A DNA stretch of 64,000 nucleotides from an uncultured Eubacteriales bacterium (GCA_934432725.1 CAKRZE010000002.1:1-64000), one strand, 5' to 3'. Positions 53,766 to 61,849 are shown, numbered from the stretch's first letter. Numbers and translations: made by a program. Notes: a model not told the origin generated them from the letters alone.

Positions 53766-54629
53766 TCATCCGCCGATGCCTTTCAGAAAGCCGCCCTTTG
53801 CATGTTCCTCCGTATCGTCCGATTCGTCATAGGCATCGTATGGCGCGCTCGGGTCGTGGACTCTTTTCCGAAACGGCGAACAGAGCTTATCCCTGTGGGC
53901 AAACGCGAATTCGAAATTGTCCGTCCATCCGGTATGACCGGTGATGAACAGCGGACGGATGCCAAGCTTTTTCAGCTTCGCTTCCAGGATGGCAAGCGAC
54001 TTTACCGCCAACCTGTTGTTTTCCGCCAATGCGGAGATGAAGCTGTAGCCGCCGTCCGCGCCGAACCACAGCGTGTCCCCGGTAAACAGATATTTATCGT
54101 CAATGAGATAGACCATGTGCCCCCAGGTATGCCCCGGCACAAGGAAGCATTTGATCTTGATGTCCCCGATGCGCAGGGTTTCGCCGTCCTTCAGCAGCTG
54201 CCTGCGGTTGTTGATTGTCACCCGAGGCAGCTTGTAGAGGTGATAGATCACCTTGCGGCGCACCTCTCCGGTCAGATAGCGGTTCTCGACCTCTCCGACA
54301 TACAGCTTTGCCTTTTTGAACAGTCCGGGACTGTCAGCTTCCACCGCGCCGACATGGTCGGTGTCCTGATGCGTGATGAGAATGTGGCGGACGGACTTCG
54401 GATCAATGCCGAGCCACCCCATTTTCTCCGCAAGGCGGTCGTAATTGTAGCCCGCATCGATCATGATTGTGGTATCTCCCTTACGGTAAAAGAAGATGTT
54501 TGCCACCCATTCCCGCACGCAGGCGACATTTTCATCGATCCAGCCGGTATTCAGCGGCTTGAAAATCTCCTTGCCGCGGTACATTCTGCTCATTTCTTTT
54601 TTCTGAAATTCGGTTGCTTTCCTTGACAT
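53766..54629 (-). CDS. Metallo-beta-lactamase fold hydrolase
   Basis: 287 residues from ATG 54629 (GGAGGCGATGAT). Metal site THQDTDHVG (HxxDH, with Gln in place of the common first-position residue: H-Q-D-T-D-H), the second His region VPGHTWGHMVYLI, FTGDTLWFG with the bridging Asp, and a final GHTGWTDN with the last His. A binuclear zinc or iron hydrolase, cytosolic. Closely related MBL proteins sit beside TetR-regulated methyltransferases in other Clostridia; substrate unknown. Confidence 0.83.
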   Translation of the reverse strand: MSRKATEFQKKEMSRMYRGKEIFKPLNTGWIDENVACVREWVANIFFYRKGDTTIMIDAGYNYDRLAEKMGWLGIDPKSVRHILITHQDTDHVGAVEADSPGLFKKAKLYVGEVENRYLTGEVRRKVIYHLYKLPRVTINNRRQLLKDGETLRIGDIKIKCFLVPGHTWGHMVYLIDDKYLFTGDTLWFGADGGYSFISALAENNRLAVKSLAILEAKLKKLGIRPLFITGHTGWTDNFEFAFAHRDKLCSPFRKRVHDPSAPYDAYDESDDTEEHAKGGFLKGIGG

Positions 54630-54640
54630 ATCATCGCCTC

Positions 54641-55321
54641 CTATTTTGCTTTGCGGCAGTAAAACCATGCAATGCTTTTCAGATTTCCTGTGCAAACGTC
54701 TTCATATGCCTTCTTCAGCCGTGCTTTCAGACCGGAAGCCGTCTCATAGGGCGGCGTGAAAAACCCCGCCTTTTCGTAAAGCCGGATGAACCGGTCGGTC
54801 CGCTTATGCTCTCCCTGCACATAGAAGCAGCCGCAGAAGGTCCCGCCGGGCTTCAGCACCCGAAAAACCTCCCTATAAGCCGCCTCCTTGTCCGGAAATG
54901 CATGGAATCCGTTCAGCGACAGGACAATGTCGAATGTGCCGTCCTCATAGGGAAGCGCACCTACATCCCCCTGCTGAAAGGTCACGTTTTTCAGATGCAG
55001 GCGGTCTGCCTTTTCCTTTGCCTGCCCCATCATATCGGGCGAGTAATCAAGGCATGTAATTTCCGCCTCCGGCAGGGTCCGGTAGACCGGCATGGTCAGA
55101 ACGCCTGTCCCGACCGGCACCTCCAGCAGCCTGCCGGAAAAATGCTCCGGAATACCGGACAACGCCTTTTCCAGATAGGCATCACATTCCGCCTTGTTCA
55201 TATCCCACACCAGGCGGCACACTGCTTTCCCGCCCGGCGTGGAGCAGGTAATCATTCCGTCATAAAAATGATTGCTGCCTGTCAGACGGTACGCATCGCG
55301 AATGGCTTCCTTCCGTTCCAT
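54641..55321 (-). CDS. Class I SAM-dependent methyltransferase
   Basis: 226 residues from ATG 55321 (GGAGGAGTGAGC), whose start lies 3 bases inside the spacing to the upstream hydrolase stop at 55324. N-terminal YRLTGSNHFYDGMITCST, motif I LLEVPVGTGVLTMPV (VPVGTG form), ITCLDYSPDMMGQAKEKA, and FDIVLSLNGFHAFPDKEAAYREVFRVLKPGGTFCG. Substrate unknown. Confidence 0.84.
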   Translation of the reverse strand: MERKEAIRDAYRLTGSNHFYDGMITCSTPGGKAVCRLVWDMNKAECDAYLEKALSGIPEHFSGRLLEVPVGTGVLTMPVYRTLPEAEITCLDYSPDMMGQAKEKADRLHLKNVTFQQGDVGALPYEDGTFDIVLSLNGFHAFPDKEAAYREVFRVLKPGGTFCGCFYVQGEHKRTDRFIRLYEKAGFFTPPYETASGLKARLKKAYEDVCTGNLKSIAWFYCRKAK

Positions 55322-55323
55322 GC

Positions 55324-56100
55324 TCACTCCTCCGGGTTCAAAAAACTTTTCGCATATCGGTAAAATTCCTGCGGATATATCATCACAAGCTCCGCGTGAT
55401 CCGTTTTCGGAATGACGCTCATGTGCGCATTCGAAAAATAATTCTTTATGAAGTTGATATTCCCGTGTCGCGCCTTCTTTTCCTCTTCGCCGTACCAATA
55501 GGTAATACGACAGCCCGTTTCAGCCGGCTTCGGCGGCAGCGCATAGTTATTCGCCGACCAGAAAATATTGCGGACGGTCTGTTTTGAATAGGTTTTCAAA
55601 TACGCCGCCAGTGCGTCATATTCCTTCACGGAGTCGCGCCCCGGCAGAGTCCAGCGCTCCGGCGGATAGGCTGCCTCAAGGATTTTGCGGTTTTTCGCAA
55701 TCAGCCTGAAGCCAAGGTAATCCCGCAGACAGGCAAGACGGCGCAAAATCAGCGGCATCTGATATGGTGTGATACCCGCATCAATAATGGCACGTCCAAC
55801 AGAAATTATCCCAAGCGCAAGAAAGCGTGTCAGGCACGCGCCCCCAAGTGAACAGCCGTAAGCCGCATCAAGGCGAGTGGTACCGTGCGTACGCAGCCAA
55901 TCCGTTATCTCATCCACCGTCGTTTCTACGGAGACAAAATCCTCTCCCGTTTCGCCGTGGCCATCATAGACGATCTGCATCACATGATAATCCTGCGAAA
56001 GCAAATTAACCGAGTCGGTGAACGCCCACTCCGGTTCCGCCGTGCACGGCAGAAACAGCAGCGTCTTTTCATGTTCTTTTCCGTATTCCAAAACTCTCAT
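55324..56100 (-). CDS. Alpha/beta hydrolase
   Basis: 258 residues. Hydrolase fold with LLFLPCTAEPEWAF, YDGHGETG, nucleophile elbow AAYGCSLGGACLTRF (GxSxG as G-C-S-L-G) and a terminal KTDHAELVMIYP with the catalytic His. No signal peptide. Similar in design to the frameshifted gene upstream (YGISYGC elbow), suggesting duplication within the cluster. Confidence 0.82.
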   Translation of the reverse strand: MRVLEYGKEHEKTLLFLPCTAEPEWAFTDSVNLLSQDYHVMQIVYDGHGETGEDFVSVETTVDEITDWLRTHGTTRLDAAYGCSLGGACLTRFLALGIISVGRAIIDAGITPYQMPLILRRLACLRDYLGFRLIAKNRKILEAAYPPERWTLPGRDSVKEYDALAAYLKTYSKQTVRNIFWSANNYALPPKPAETGCRITYWYGEEEKKARHGNINFIKNYFSNAHMSVIPKTDHAELVMIYPQEFYRYAKSFLNPEE

Positions 56101-56152
56101 ACCATCCGCTCCTCCTGCTTTTTGCGGCGTTATTTTCCCAGATTACTCTCTG

Positions 56153-56934
56153 TCATCGCTCCAAAGAGTGTAGGCGCGCCGCCTGAACTTCTTGTAAAAA
56201 CTCTTCCGGATGCTCACCGGCAAGACCACCATGACCCAGATCCGTAAAAATCTTTGTTTCAAACGGATACCCGGTTTTCTTCAGAGCCTCAAGTCCAGCC
56301 GACAGCTTTTTGTCCACGCTGCCCCTGATCCCGTACCAGAGGAACATATCGGTTCTTTCAACAAGGAATAGTCGGTCTTTTTGCCGATCAGATCGTAGTC
56401 CTGGTTCTTCCAGCTGCGCCATGTCGCCATGCCGTAAAGGATACGGTCGGCTTCTTCAAGCGTCCGACCGGTGACCTTTGCGAGAAATTTCTTTCTCTTC
56501 GGTCCCGGATGCCCCATGATTGCATAAAACAAACCCGTAAAGAAGAAACAATAAACATCCTTGCCCCACTTGCTCTTGATGTTGGGATAATCCCGTAGCC
56601 CCATACCGTCGGCAATCGTTGTTGTGATCGTCAGACGCTTGTCCGCGAGGACTTCCATCAGAACGCGGCATCCGTAGGAAATGCCGTAGAGAATGTCGAT
56701 CTTGCCGCCATAGTGCGCCGCGATATAATCGCCGAGCCGTTTTGCCTCGTCCATTGGCGATACGAATTCCGTTTCCGGCTCGTCGGGGTTGAAGCCATCG
56801 TAAGCAACAAGCACCACATGATAGACCTTCGCCATTTCTTTCGCTGTCGGCAGCATACCGAAATAGCTTGTGCCGCCGCCGTGGAGCATGACCATAAGCT
56901 CCGGATTCTCCGTGCCGAATTCAAAGTATTTCAT
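56153..56934 (-). pseudogene. Alpha/beta hydrolase with a single frameshift
   Basis: The first 195 codons (MKYFEFGTENPELMVMLHGGG..., elbow LYGISYGCRVLME) read through DYSLLKEP, then the frame is lost near 56351-56362. The shifted frame continues TDMFLWYGIRGSVDKKLSAGLEAL and ends with the catalytic His region TDLGHGGLAGEHPEEFL. Adding one base in the A run restores a complete hydrolase of about 260 residues. A recent inactivation or a sequencing error. Confidence 0.75.
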
Positions 56935-56949
56935 AGCCTTGCTCCAATC

Positions 56950-57855
56950 TCATTTCTTCAAAATCTCCGTGATTTTGGCAAAGTCCTCACGCGCTTCTTT
57001 GAAGTATGGCAGCATACAGTAGCAGTGAACCATCTTCGGACGGGCAAAAGCGGTGTACGGAACATTCACCCGGTTGCAGGCGTTTTCAAAATCGGGCAAA
57101 GCACCGTAGAGCACTTCGTCGGCAGAATAGAAGAAGTGGATATCGCCTACGCCGCTAAAATCTCCACGGGAGCCGGAGAGCATATAGTCCGGCACATTCT
57201 CACAGCCATGCCGCATGAACTTCTCCACCGTCACCATAAAGGCGTAGTCGACGGAAACGTCCCGTTTATTGAGTGCCTGCATCCGCACCTTTTCTGCATC
57301 GTTCCACGGCACCTCGCCGGGAGATACAGCGACGATGTGCCTCGGCTGCGGCAGCGGCTCGGGCTGCGCGTTGTTGTGCGCCGCGATCCCCAGAGCCAGC
57401 GCACCGCCGGAGGAAAAGCCGCAGGTACTGACATTTCCGCCGCCATACAGCCCAATCATTTTCCGGTAACATTCGTACACCATCGCGTAGGTCTCGGTAA
57501 TACAATGCTCCATGCAGAGCGGATAAAATGGGAACCACACATCACAGCCCGTCTCGCGGCACAGCTTACGCATCACAGGCAGGTCGCCTCTGTCCGGTCC
57601 GATCACCATGCCGCCGCCGAAAAAATAAAGAATAGCGCGCTCGGACGGCTTCGGATGCTCTCGCACGATCAGGCAGGGAAAGCCGTTTACCACGATCGTT
57701 TCATAATATGCCTTGCGGTCGGTGGGCGTAAAAACGCCACGATGCCGGTTCTGCTTTTCAATTTCCTTTCGCAGTGCATCCTCCGGCAAGGTAAACGCCT
57801 TTTTTGCGCCGGAGAGCTTGTACGCCGTGCGCAGGATGGATGCAAAAATGCTCAT
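56950..57855 (-). CDS. Alpha/beta hydrolase fold-3 (hormone-sensitive-lipase type)
   Basis: 301 residues. HSL-family features: the oxyanion motif as YFFGGGMVIG (usually HGGG), nucleophile CGFSSGGALALG, and FFYSADEVLY for the acid. The final catalytic His region is KMVHCYCML. Such enzymes hydrolyse small acyl esters in the cytosol. It starts 13 bases after the methyltransferase stop. Confidence 0.86.
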   Translation of the reverse strand: MSIFASILRTAYKLSGAKKAFTLPEDALRKEIEKQNRHRGVFTPTDRKAYYETIVVNGFPCLIVREHPKPSERAILYFFGGGMVIGPDRGDLPVMRKLCRETGCDVWFPFYPLCMEHCITETYAMVYECYRKMIGLYGGGNVSTCGFSSGGALALGIAAHNNAQPEPLPQPRHIVAVSPGEVPWNDAEKVRMQALNKRDVSVDYAFMVTVEKFMRHGCENVPDYMLSGSRGDFSGVGDIHFFYSADEVLYGALPDFENACNRVNVPYTAFARPKMVHCYCMLPYFKEAREDFAKITEILKK

Positions 57856-57867
57856 GATTTAGCCCTC

Positions 57868-58473
57868 TCATTTCCGCGCCGTGACGCATAGCCAACTTTT
57901 CTTTTTGTGTATCTGAACATCGTGAAAGCCCGCCTGCTCCAGATACGCCTTCAGCTCTGTGTCTTTATAGATGGTCATGCCGCCGATGATTTCCGTCCAC
58001 TTCTCATCCTTGTCCGTGTCGCCGTTGCTCTCGTTGCAGATGAGAATGGTTCCGCCGCTCTTCAGCACCCGTCCGACTTCGCAAAAGCACAGCGGCAGGT
58101 CGGACCAAAAATAGACCGTCTCAAACGCCGTGACCAGATCGAACTGCTCCGATTCAAACGGCAGCTCCGCCACGCTCGCGCACAGCACATCACAGCGTCC
58201 CCTCGCAACGGCGGATTTGTTGACCCTCTTTGATTTTTCAACGCTGACAGGGGAATAGTCGATCCCCCACACAGTGCCTTTCGGACACAACTTCAACAGC
58301 CTTTTGATATTCGCCCCGCCGCCACAGCCGCAGTCCAAAACTGTTGCGTTTTCTTCTGCCTGCAGAAAACGGAATCCCCAGTCCGCCAATGCACGGTGAC
58401 CAAGATTCATCATGGAAACCATCACTTTTCCCCCAAACCCCACCGGCTTGCGGGTATTTTCAAAAAATGACAT
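57868..58473 (-). CDS. Class I SAM-dependent methyltransferase
   Basis: 201 residues from ATG 58473 (AAGGAGACAATATAA). Begins FFENTRKPVGFGGKVMVSMMNLGHRALADWGF, motif I VLDCGCGGGANIKRLL, VWGIDYSPVSVEKSKRVN, FDLVTAFETVYFWSDLP and RVLKSGGTILICNE. This subgroup is common in gut Clostridia; the substrate is not known. Confidence 0.86.
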   Translation of the reverse strand: MSFFENTRKPVGFGGKVMVSMMNLGHRALADWGFRFLQAEENATVLDCGCGGGANIKRLLKLCPKGTVWGIDYSPVSVEKSKRVNKSAVARGRCDVLCASVAELPFESEQFDLVTAFETVYFWSDLPLCFCEVGRVLKSGGTILICNESNGDTDKDEKWTEIIGGMTIYKDTELKAYLEQAGFHDVQIHKKKSWLCVTARK

Positions 58474-58524
58474 TTATATTGTCTCCTTAAGGTGCTTTCA
58501 AGTATTGTGGAAGTCACGGCAATC

Positions 58525-59262
58525 TCATGCGGCGTTTTCATCGATGCAGACGGCTCTGCGGTTTTGCACCGAAGGCTTGGCTGCCGCAGCATTCACAAGC
58601 ATCCAGATACACAGCGCCGCATTGCCGGAGCCTTGACTCAGGACGAAATCCCAAGTAGAAATATCTGCTCCGAGCGCCTGCCGGATATCGGGAATCAGCA
58701 CAAACACAAGCTGAAAAATGAGCATGTGGAACGCAAATATCCCTCGCGGCAAAACCGTCTTTTTTGTCAGCACCGCAAAGGCGCTTGCGAGAATCAGCAG
58801 AATCATTCCCGCATAGGCAAAGTACATGGCGGGCATCAGGCGTCCGTACTGCGCCTGTATCAGTGCCGCTGTATTTTCACGACCAAAAAGCGGCGAGAGC
58901 GTAGTCGTCCAATCGGCAAGGCTGCCGATAAACAGGTGCAGCACCCCGGCTGTGGCTATGTAGATCACGCCGCCCGTAAGAAGCGCCGCACGGGTCTTGC
59001 GGTACTGCGGCAGTATCTGCCGATACGATACGCGCACGGTGAAAAAGCCGAGCGCCATGCCGGGAAGTCCGGCTGCAACCAACAGCGGAAGCCTCCACGC
59101 TTCCCACGTCCCGTTCAGGTATGCTTCTCTCAAAAACAGTCCGCTGTCACTTTGGCTTGCCGGGATTACGCTCAGGCAGAGATCGCCGATGAGCATCAGA
59201 AATGCCCCGAGCGCGCCGAGCAGGGCGTCTCTTTTGTAAGCTTTCAGGTCCTTAATATCCAT
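58525..59262 (-). CDS. Multi-pass membrane protein, DUF6796-like
   Basis: 245 residues, about seven membrane helices; ribosome site GGAAAGGGGACGG. LLGALGAFLMLIGDLCLSVIP at the N-terminus matches the LIGD motif of the paralogue at 51118-51813. It is the first gene of the iron-boxed operon: box 4 ends only 20 bases before its ATG. Function unknown. Confidence 0.68.
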   Translation of the reverse strand: MDIKDLKAYKRDALLGALGAFLMLIGDLCLSVIPASQSDSGLFLREAYLNGTWEAWRLPLLVAAGLPGMALGFFTVRVSYRQILPQYRKTRAALLTGGVIYIATAGVLHLFIGSLADWTTTLSPLFGRENTAALIQAQYGRLMPAMYFAYAGMILLILASAFAVLTKKTVLPRGIFAFHMLIFQLVFVLIPDIRQALGADISTWDFVLSQGSGNAALCIWMLVNAAAAKPSVQNRRAVCIDENAA

Positions 59263-59281
59263 CTTTTCCGTCCCCTTTCCG

Positions 59282-59297
59282 GTTAGTGCACGCTAAC
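59282..59297. promoter_or_regulatory. DtxR-type iron box 4
   Basis: GTTAGT GCAC GCTAAC inside the near-palindrome GGTTAGTGCACGCTAACC (59281-59298), just upstream of the ribosome site of the first gene of the 10-kb operon. No convincing -35/-10 pair could be fixed around it. Confidence 0.7.
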
Positions 59298-59499
59298 CGC
59301 AACGCTTTTGAAAAGCCGCCCTGCGGCAGCTTCCGCTTTTATGAAAACAGTTCCGTACAGTGCCGCGCACCAACAGGTTAGCCTCTGCGATGAACCGCAC
59401 CGCTCTATACGGGAGATCGTTAAAATCAGCCCCGCACCGCAGCGGCTGCCGATTCTGCGCCGCCTCCGGAGCCGAGCGCATTTTCTTCAGGCAAGGTAC

Positions 59500-59907
59500 T
59501 CATGCGGGTTTCATCCGTGATAGTGCTCCGGGCTGATATTTTCGGGAAATCTTTACAGAATCAATACCATATCGTTTCCGATAAAGACCATCACGCCCGT
59601 ATCCGACATGCGCTTGCAAACGGCGGGAATTGCCTTCGCTGCACACTCTGCCGGCGGGCAAAGCGGCACTTTCGCAAATCGCCAAATCGACAGCCTCACA
59701 GAGCCGGGCATGAATATTTTCAAGCGCTGTGAAAAACAGCAGCTCCTTGGAGTCAAAAGATTTATAAAAGGGACCTTTATACTTCCTGCAGCCTGCATTA
59801 ACCGGTCAACGGGAGCGCATTCCCAAGATCACACTGCGGTGCCGTGCTTCTGCAAGCAGCGCCCTGTAAATCCGCCCGATTTCAAAACCGGAAAAATGCA
59901 AATCCAT
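59500..59907 (-). pseudogene. Degraded TetR-family regulator
   Basis: Frame-shifting pieces give a TetR HTH: VDRLMQAAGSIK in one frame, then PFYKSFDSKELLFFTALENIHARLCEAV in another, as in the family pattern SKGTFYxYFDSKEALF. The N-terminal helix is spread over frames with an internal stop. The C-terminal ligand domain is missing. It lies between the iron operon and the right boundary and is read in the same direction. Confidence 0.65.
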
Positions 59908-59918
59908 GTCCTCACGCA

Positions 59919-59951
59919 AAATATGACCGCTATTGTCTATTCGGTCATATT
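59919..59951. promoter_or_regulatory. Operator-like inverted repeat of the TetR remnant
   Basis: AATATGACCG (59920-59929 approximately) and CGGTCATATT (59942-59951) form a perfect 10-bp inverted repeat around 12 bases, upstream of the degraded TetR gene. The ATGACCG-CGGTCAT form is common for TetR autoregulation. Confidence 0.6.
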
Positions 59952-60276
59952 ATAGCATATGCAGTTCCGTTTTTCAATAGTTAATTCAAAATATCAAGCC
60001 GAAAAGCGCAAAATCCGAACATTTTCGTCCGTGCTTTTGTCCATTTTGATATAGGTGAAATCGTTATCGCCTTTGTGCGGCTCTTTTGTAAAACAGCAAA
60101 TCGCTGCGGAGTAAACACCGCTCTCGTTGGGGAGTGAGTATATTTATAGTTGCGTGAATTGCCCTGCAAAACCGTAAAGCCAATCGGTGAGCATTTATTG
60201 GCACTGTACGAATCAAAAAATCAGATTTCAGGCACAAAACGATGCCGCTTCATGGCGATAACTTCCGGCACGCCTA

Positions 60277-60306
60277 TTGAAACCCGAATGATTTCTGTAG
60301 TATAAT
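60277..60306 (+). promoter_or_regulatory. Promoter upstream of the NUDIX gene
   Basis: TTGAAA (60277-60282), 18-bp spacer, TATAAT (60301-60306). A 24-codon frame MKKWIVCALHSDIGC... (60340-60414) precedes the NUDIX start; it may be a fragment of another gene. Confidence 0.7.
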
Positions 60307-60483
60307 GTATGTACACACAAACAAATAGGAAATACGGCAGATGAAAAAGTGGATCGTTTGTGCGCTCCATTCGGATATTGGCTGCTTGGAGCGAAAGCTC
60401 AGCGATGGAGTATGATCGACATTGACTGTACCCGCCGAGGGAGCAGAAGCAGGAAAACTACTGAACGAAACGGAGAAAAAACA

Positions 60484-60960
60484 ATGGACAAAGATATGTG
60501 CGTAGTCTGTGACGATGGGATTTTGAATATTCGTGCCGGTGCGATCATCATGAAAGACGGGAAGCTTTTGATGGCTGGCAATGGCAGAAACTATCTCTAC
60601 TCTGTTGGAGGCAGGTTAAAATTCGGTGAAACAGCAGAAGAGGCTGTTGTTCGTGAAGTGCTTGAAGAAACAGGCGTCAAGATGGAAATTGACCGCCTTG
60701 GCTTTGTGCATGAAAACTATTTCTATGGCGATGCGCCTTCCAATCGGAACAAGCTGATTTATGAAATCTCGTTTTTCTTCTATATGAAAGTACCGGATAC
60801 CTTTGCCCCGATCAGGGAAAGCTTCATGGAGGATACCGGCAAAGAACACTTGGTGTGGGTTGCACTCGATGAGGACATTAAGATGTATCCGGAATTTTTC
60901 AAAACCGAATTGCAGAATCCAACAGACACAGTAAAGTATTTCACTACAGACGGGAGATAA
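60484..60960 (+). CDS. NUDIX hydrolase
   Basis: 158 residues from ATG 60484 (AACGGAG 9 bases upstream; the frame is open from 60349). Complete Nudix box GGRLKFGETAEEAVVREVLEETGV (GX5EX7REVXEEXGV), with catalytic glutamates present. It starts DKDMCVVCDDGILNIRAGAIIM. Family members cleave nucleoside diphosphate derivatives; the substrate is unknown. Next to mobile-element debris and the tRNA operon. Confidence 0.88.
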   Translation: MDKDMCVVCDDGILNIRAGAIIMKDGKLLMAGNGRNYLYSVGGRLKFGETAEEAVVREVLEETGVKMEIDRLGFVHENYFYGDAPSNRNKLIYEISFFFYMKVPDTFAPIRESFMEDTGKEHLVWVALDEDIKMYPEFFKTELQNPTDTVKYFTTDGR

Positions 60961-60984
60961 GTGAACAGGAGCAGAATAACATCT

Positions 60985-61180
60985 ATGCCGGACAACAGGA
61001 ATCAAAGGCGGTCCGATAAGGGTCAGATTCTTCGTAGATGAAAAAGAACCCGGCTTGATACAGGCGAAGATGATGCAGCTTAGTATCGAAAATATGAGCG
61101 TTTGCCTCTGCCAAATGGCAATCAACGGATATGAGGAAAAGCCGGACTTGCCTGAACGCCGTGAACCGAAAAAACCTTGA
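60985..61180 (+). pseudogene. MobC-like mobilisation protein fragment
   Basis: ATG 60985 gives MPDNRNQRRSDKGQI, then a frame change leads into IRVRFFVDEKEPGLIQAKMMQLSIENMSVCLCQMAINGYEEKPDLPE and a stop at 61180. The FFVxEKExxLIxxKMxQLxxxNMxxYLxKMAIxGY pattern is the ribbon-helix-helix start of relaxosome proteins (MobC) of integrative and mobilisable elements, here with odd changes (CLCQ for YLRK). No relaxase follows. It marks a former mobile element at the tRNA cluster. Confidence 0.6.
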
Positions 61181-61270
61181 CTCGTTTTCCGAAAAAAATC
61201 CTTTCGGCTTGGCGCAGGACAATTATGCTCTTCAAAAAAACAAAAGAACACCCCTTGAGATGCTCTCTTC

Positions 61271-61390
61271 CGGAGGCGACACCCGGAATCCGCCCTCCGC
61301 TTCGCTCCGGCAGGGGTTCGAACCGGTTCACCGCGCAGATGCGGTGAACGCGGCAGCTTCGTTGATGCCCACGAAAAAGAACGGACGCCC
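61271..61390 (+). repeat. Right copy of the tRNA-flanking repeat
   Basis: 61272-61290 (GGAGGCGACACCCGGAATC) exactly repeats the 3' end of the tRNA-Cys gene at 61412-61430, 140 bases away. It is followed by a GGGGTTCGAACC T-arm-like motif and a hairpin. A diverged copy in the same orientation is at 29567-29677. Confidence 0.65.
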
Positions 61391-61411
61391 ATTCGGGCAT
61401 CCGTTCTTTTT
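61374..61411 (-). terminator. Terminator of the tRNA operon
   Basis: 17-base inverted repeat (61374-61390 with 61395-61411, one mismatched pair), 4-base loop, ending in T5 on the minus strand. It abuts the CCA end of tRNA-Cys directly. Confidence 0.85.
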
Positions 61412-61484
61412 GGAGGCGACACCCGGAATCGGACCGGGGATAAAGGTTTTGCAGACCTCTGCCTTACCGCTTGGCTATGTCGCC
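61411..61484 (-). tRNA. tRNA-Cys (GCA)
   Basis: Acceptor GGCGACA pairs with TGTCGCC; D arm AGCCAAGCGGTAAGGC; anticodon loop CTGCAAA; T arm GGTCCGATTCCGG; discriminator T and encoded CCA. Last gene of the tRNA operon. Confidence 0.95.
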
Positions 61485-61507
61485 GTATCCAACCGCAATG
61501 GTTGGAT

Positions 61508-61583
61508 TGGAGCGGATTACGGGGCTCGAACCCGCCACCTCGACCTTGGCAAGGTCGCGCTCTACCAAATGAGCTAAATCCGC
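61508..61583 (-). tRNA. tRNA-Gly (GCC)
   Basis: Acceptor GCGGATT, D arm AGCTCATTTGGTAGAGC, anticodon loop TTGCCAA with GCC, T arm GCGGGTTCGAGCCCCGT, discriminator T, encoded CCA. Confidence 0.95.
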
Positions 61584-61609
61584 ATTGCCTCCGGCGATTG
61601 CCGAAAGCC

Positions 61610-61685
<76 letters not shown>

Positions 61686-61689
61686 TTAT

Positions 61690-61766
61690 TGGCGACCCGA
61701 ATGGGACTCGAACCCATGACCTCTAGCGTGACAGGCTAGCGTTCTAACCGGCTGAACTACCGGGCC
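61690..61766 (-). tRNA. tRNA-Asp (GTC)
   Basis: Acceptor GGCCCGG, D arm AGTTCAGCCGGTTAGAAC, anticodon loop CTGTCAC with GTC, T arm ATGGGTTCGAGTCCCAT, discriminator G, encoded CCA. Confidence 0.95.
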
Positions 61767-61773
61767 GTTTCTA

Positions 61774-61849
61774 TGGTGGGAACAACAGGACTCGAACCTG
61801 TGACCCTCTGCTTGTAAGGCAGATGCTCTCCCAGCTGAGCTATGCTCCC
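61774..61849 (-). tRNA. tRNA-Val (TAC)
   Basis: Acceptor GGGAGCA, D arm AGCTCAGCTGGGAGAGC, anticodon loop CTTACAA with TAC, T arm ACAGGTTCGAGTCCTGT, discriminator A, encoded CCA. First gene of the tRNA operon. Confidence 0.95.

Noticed and set aside
59370..59390. AGGTTAGCC as a fifth iron box
   Set aside because: Only one half-site is present; the second half does not match.
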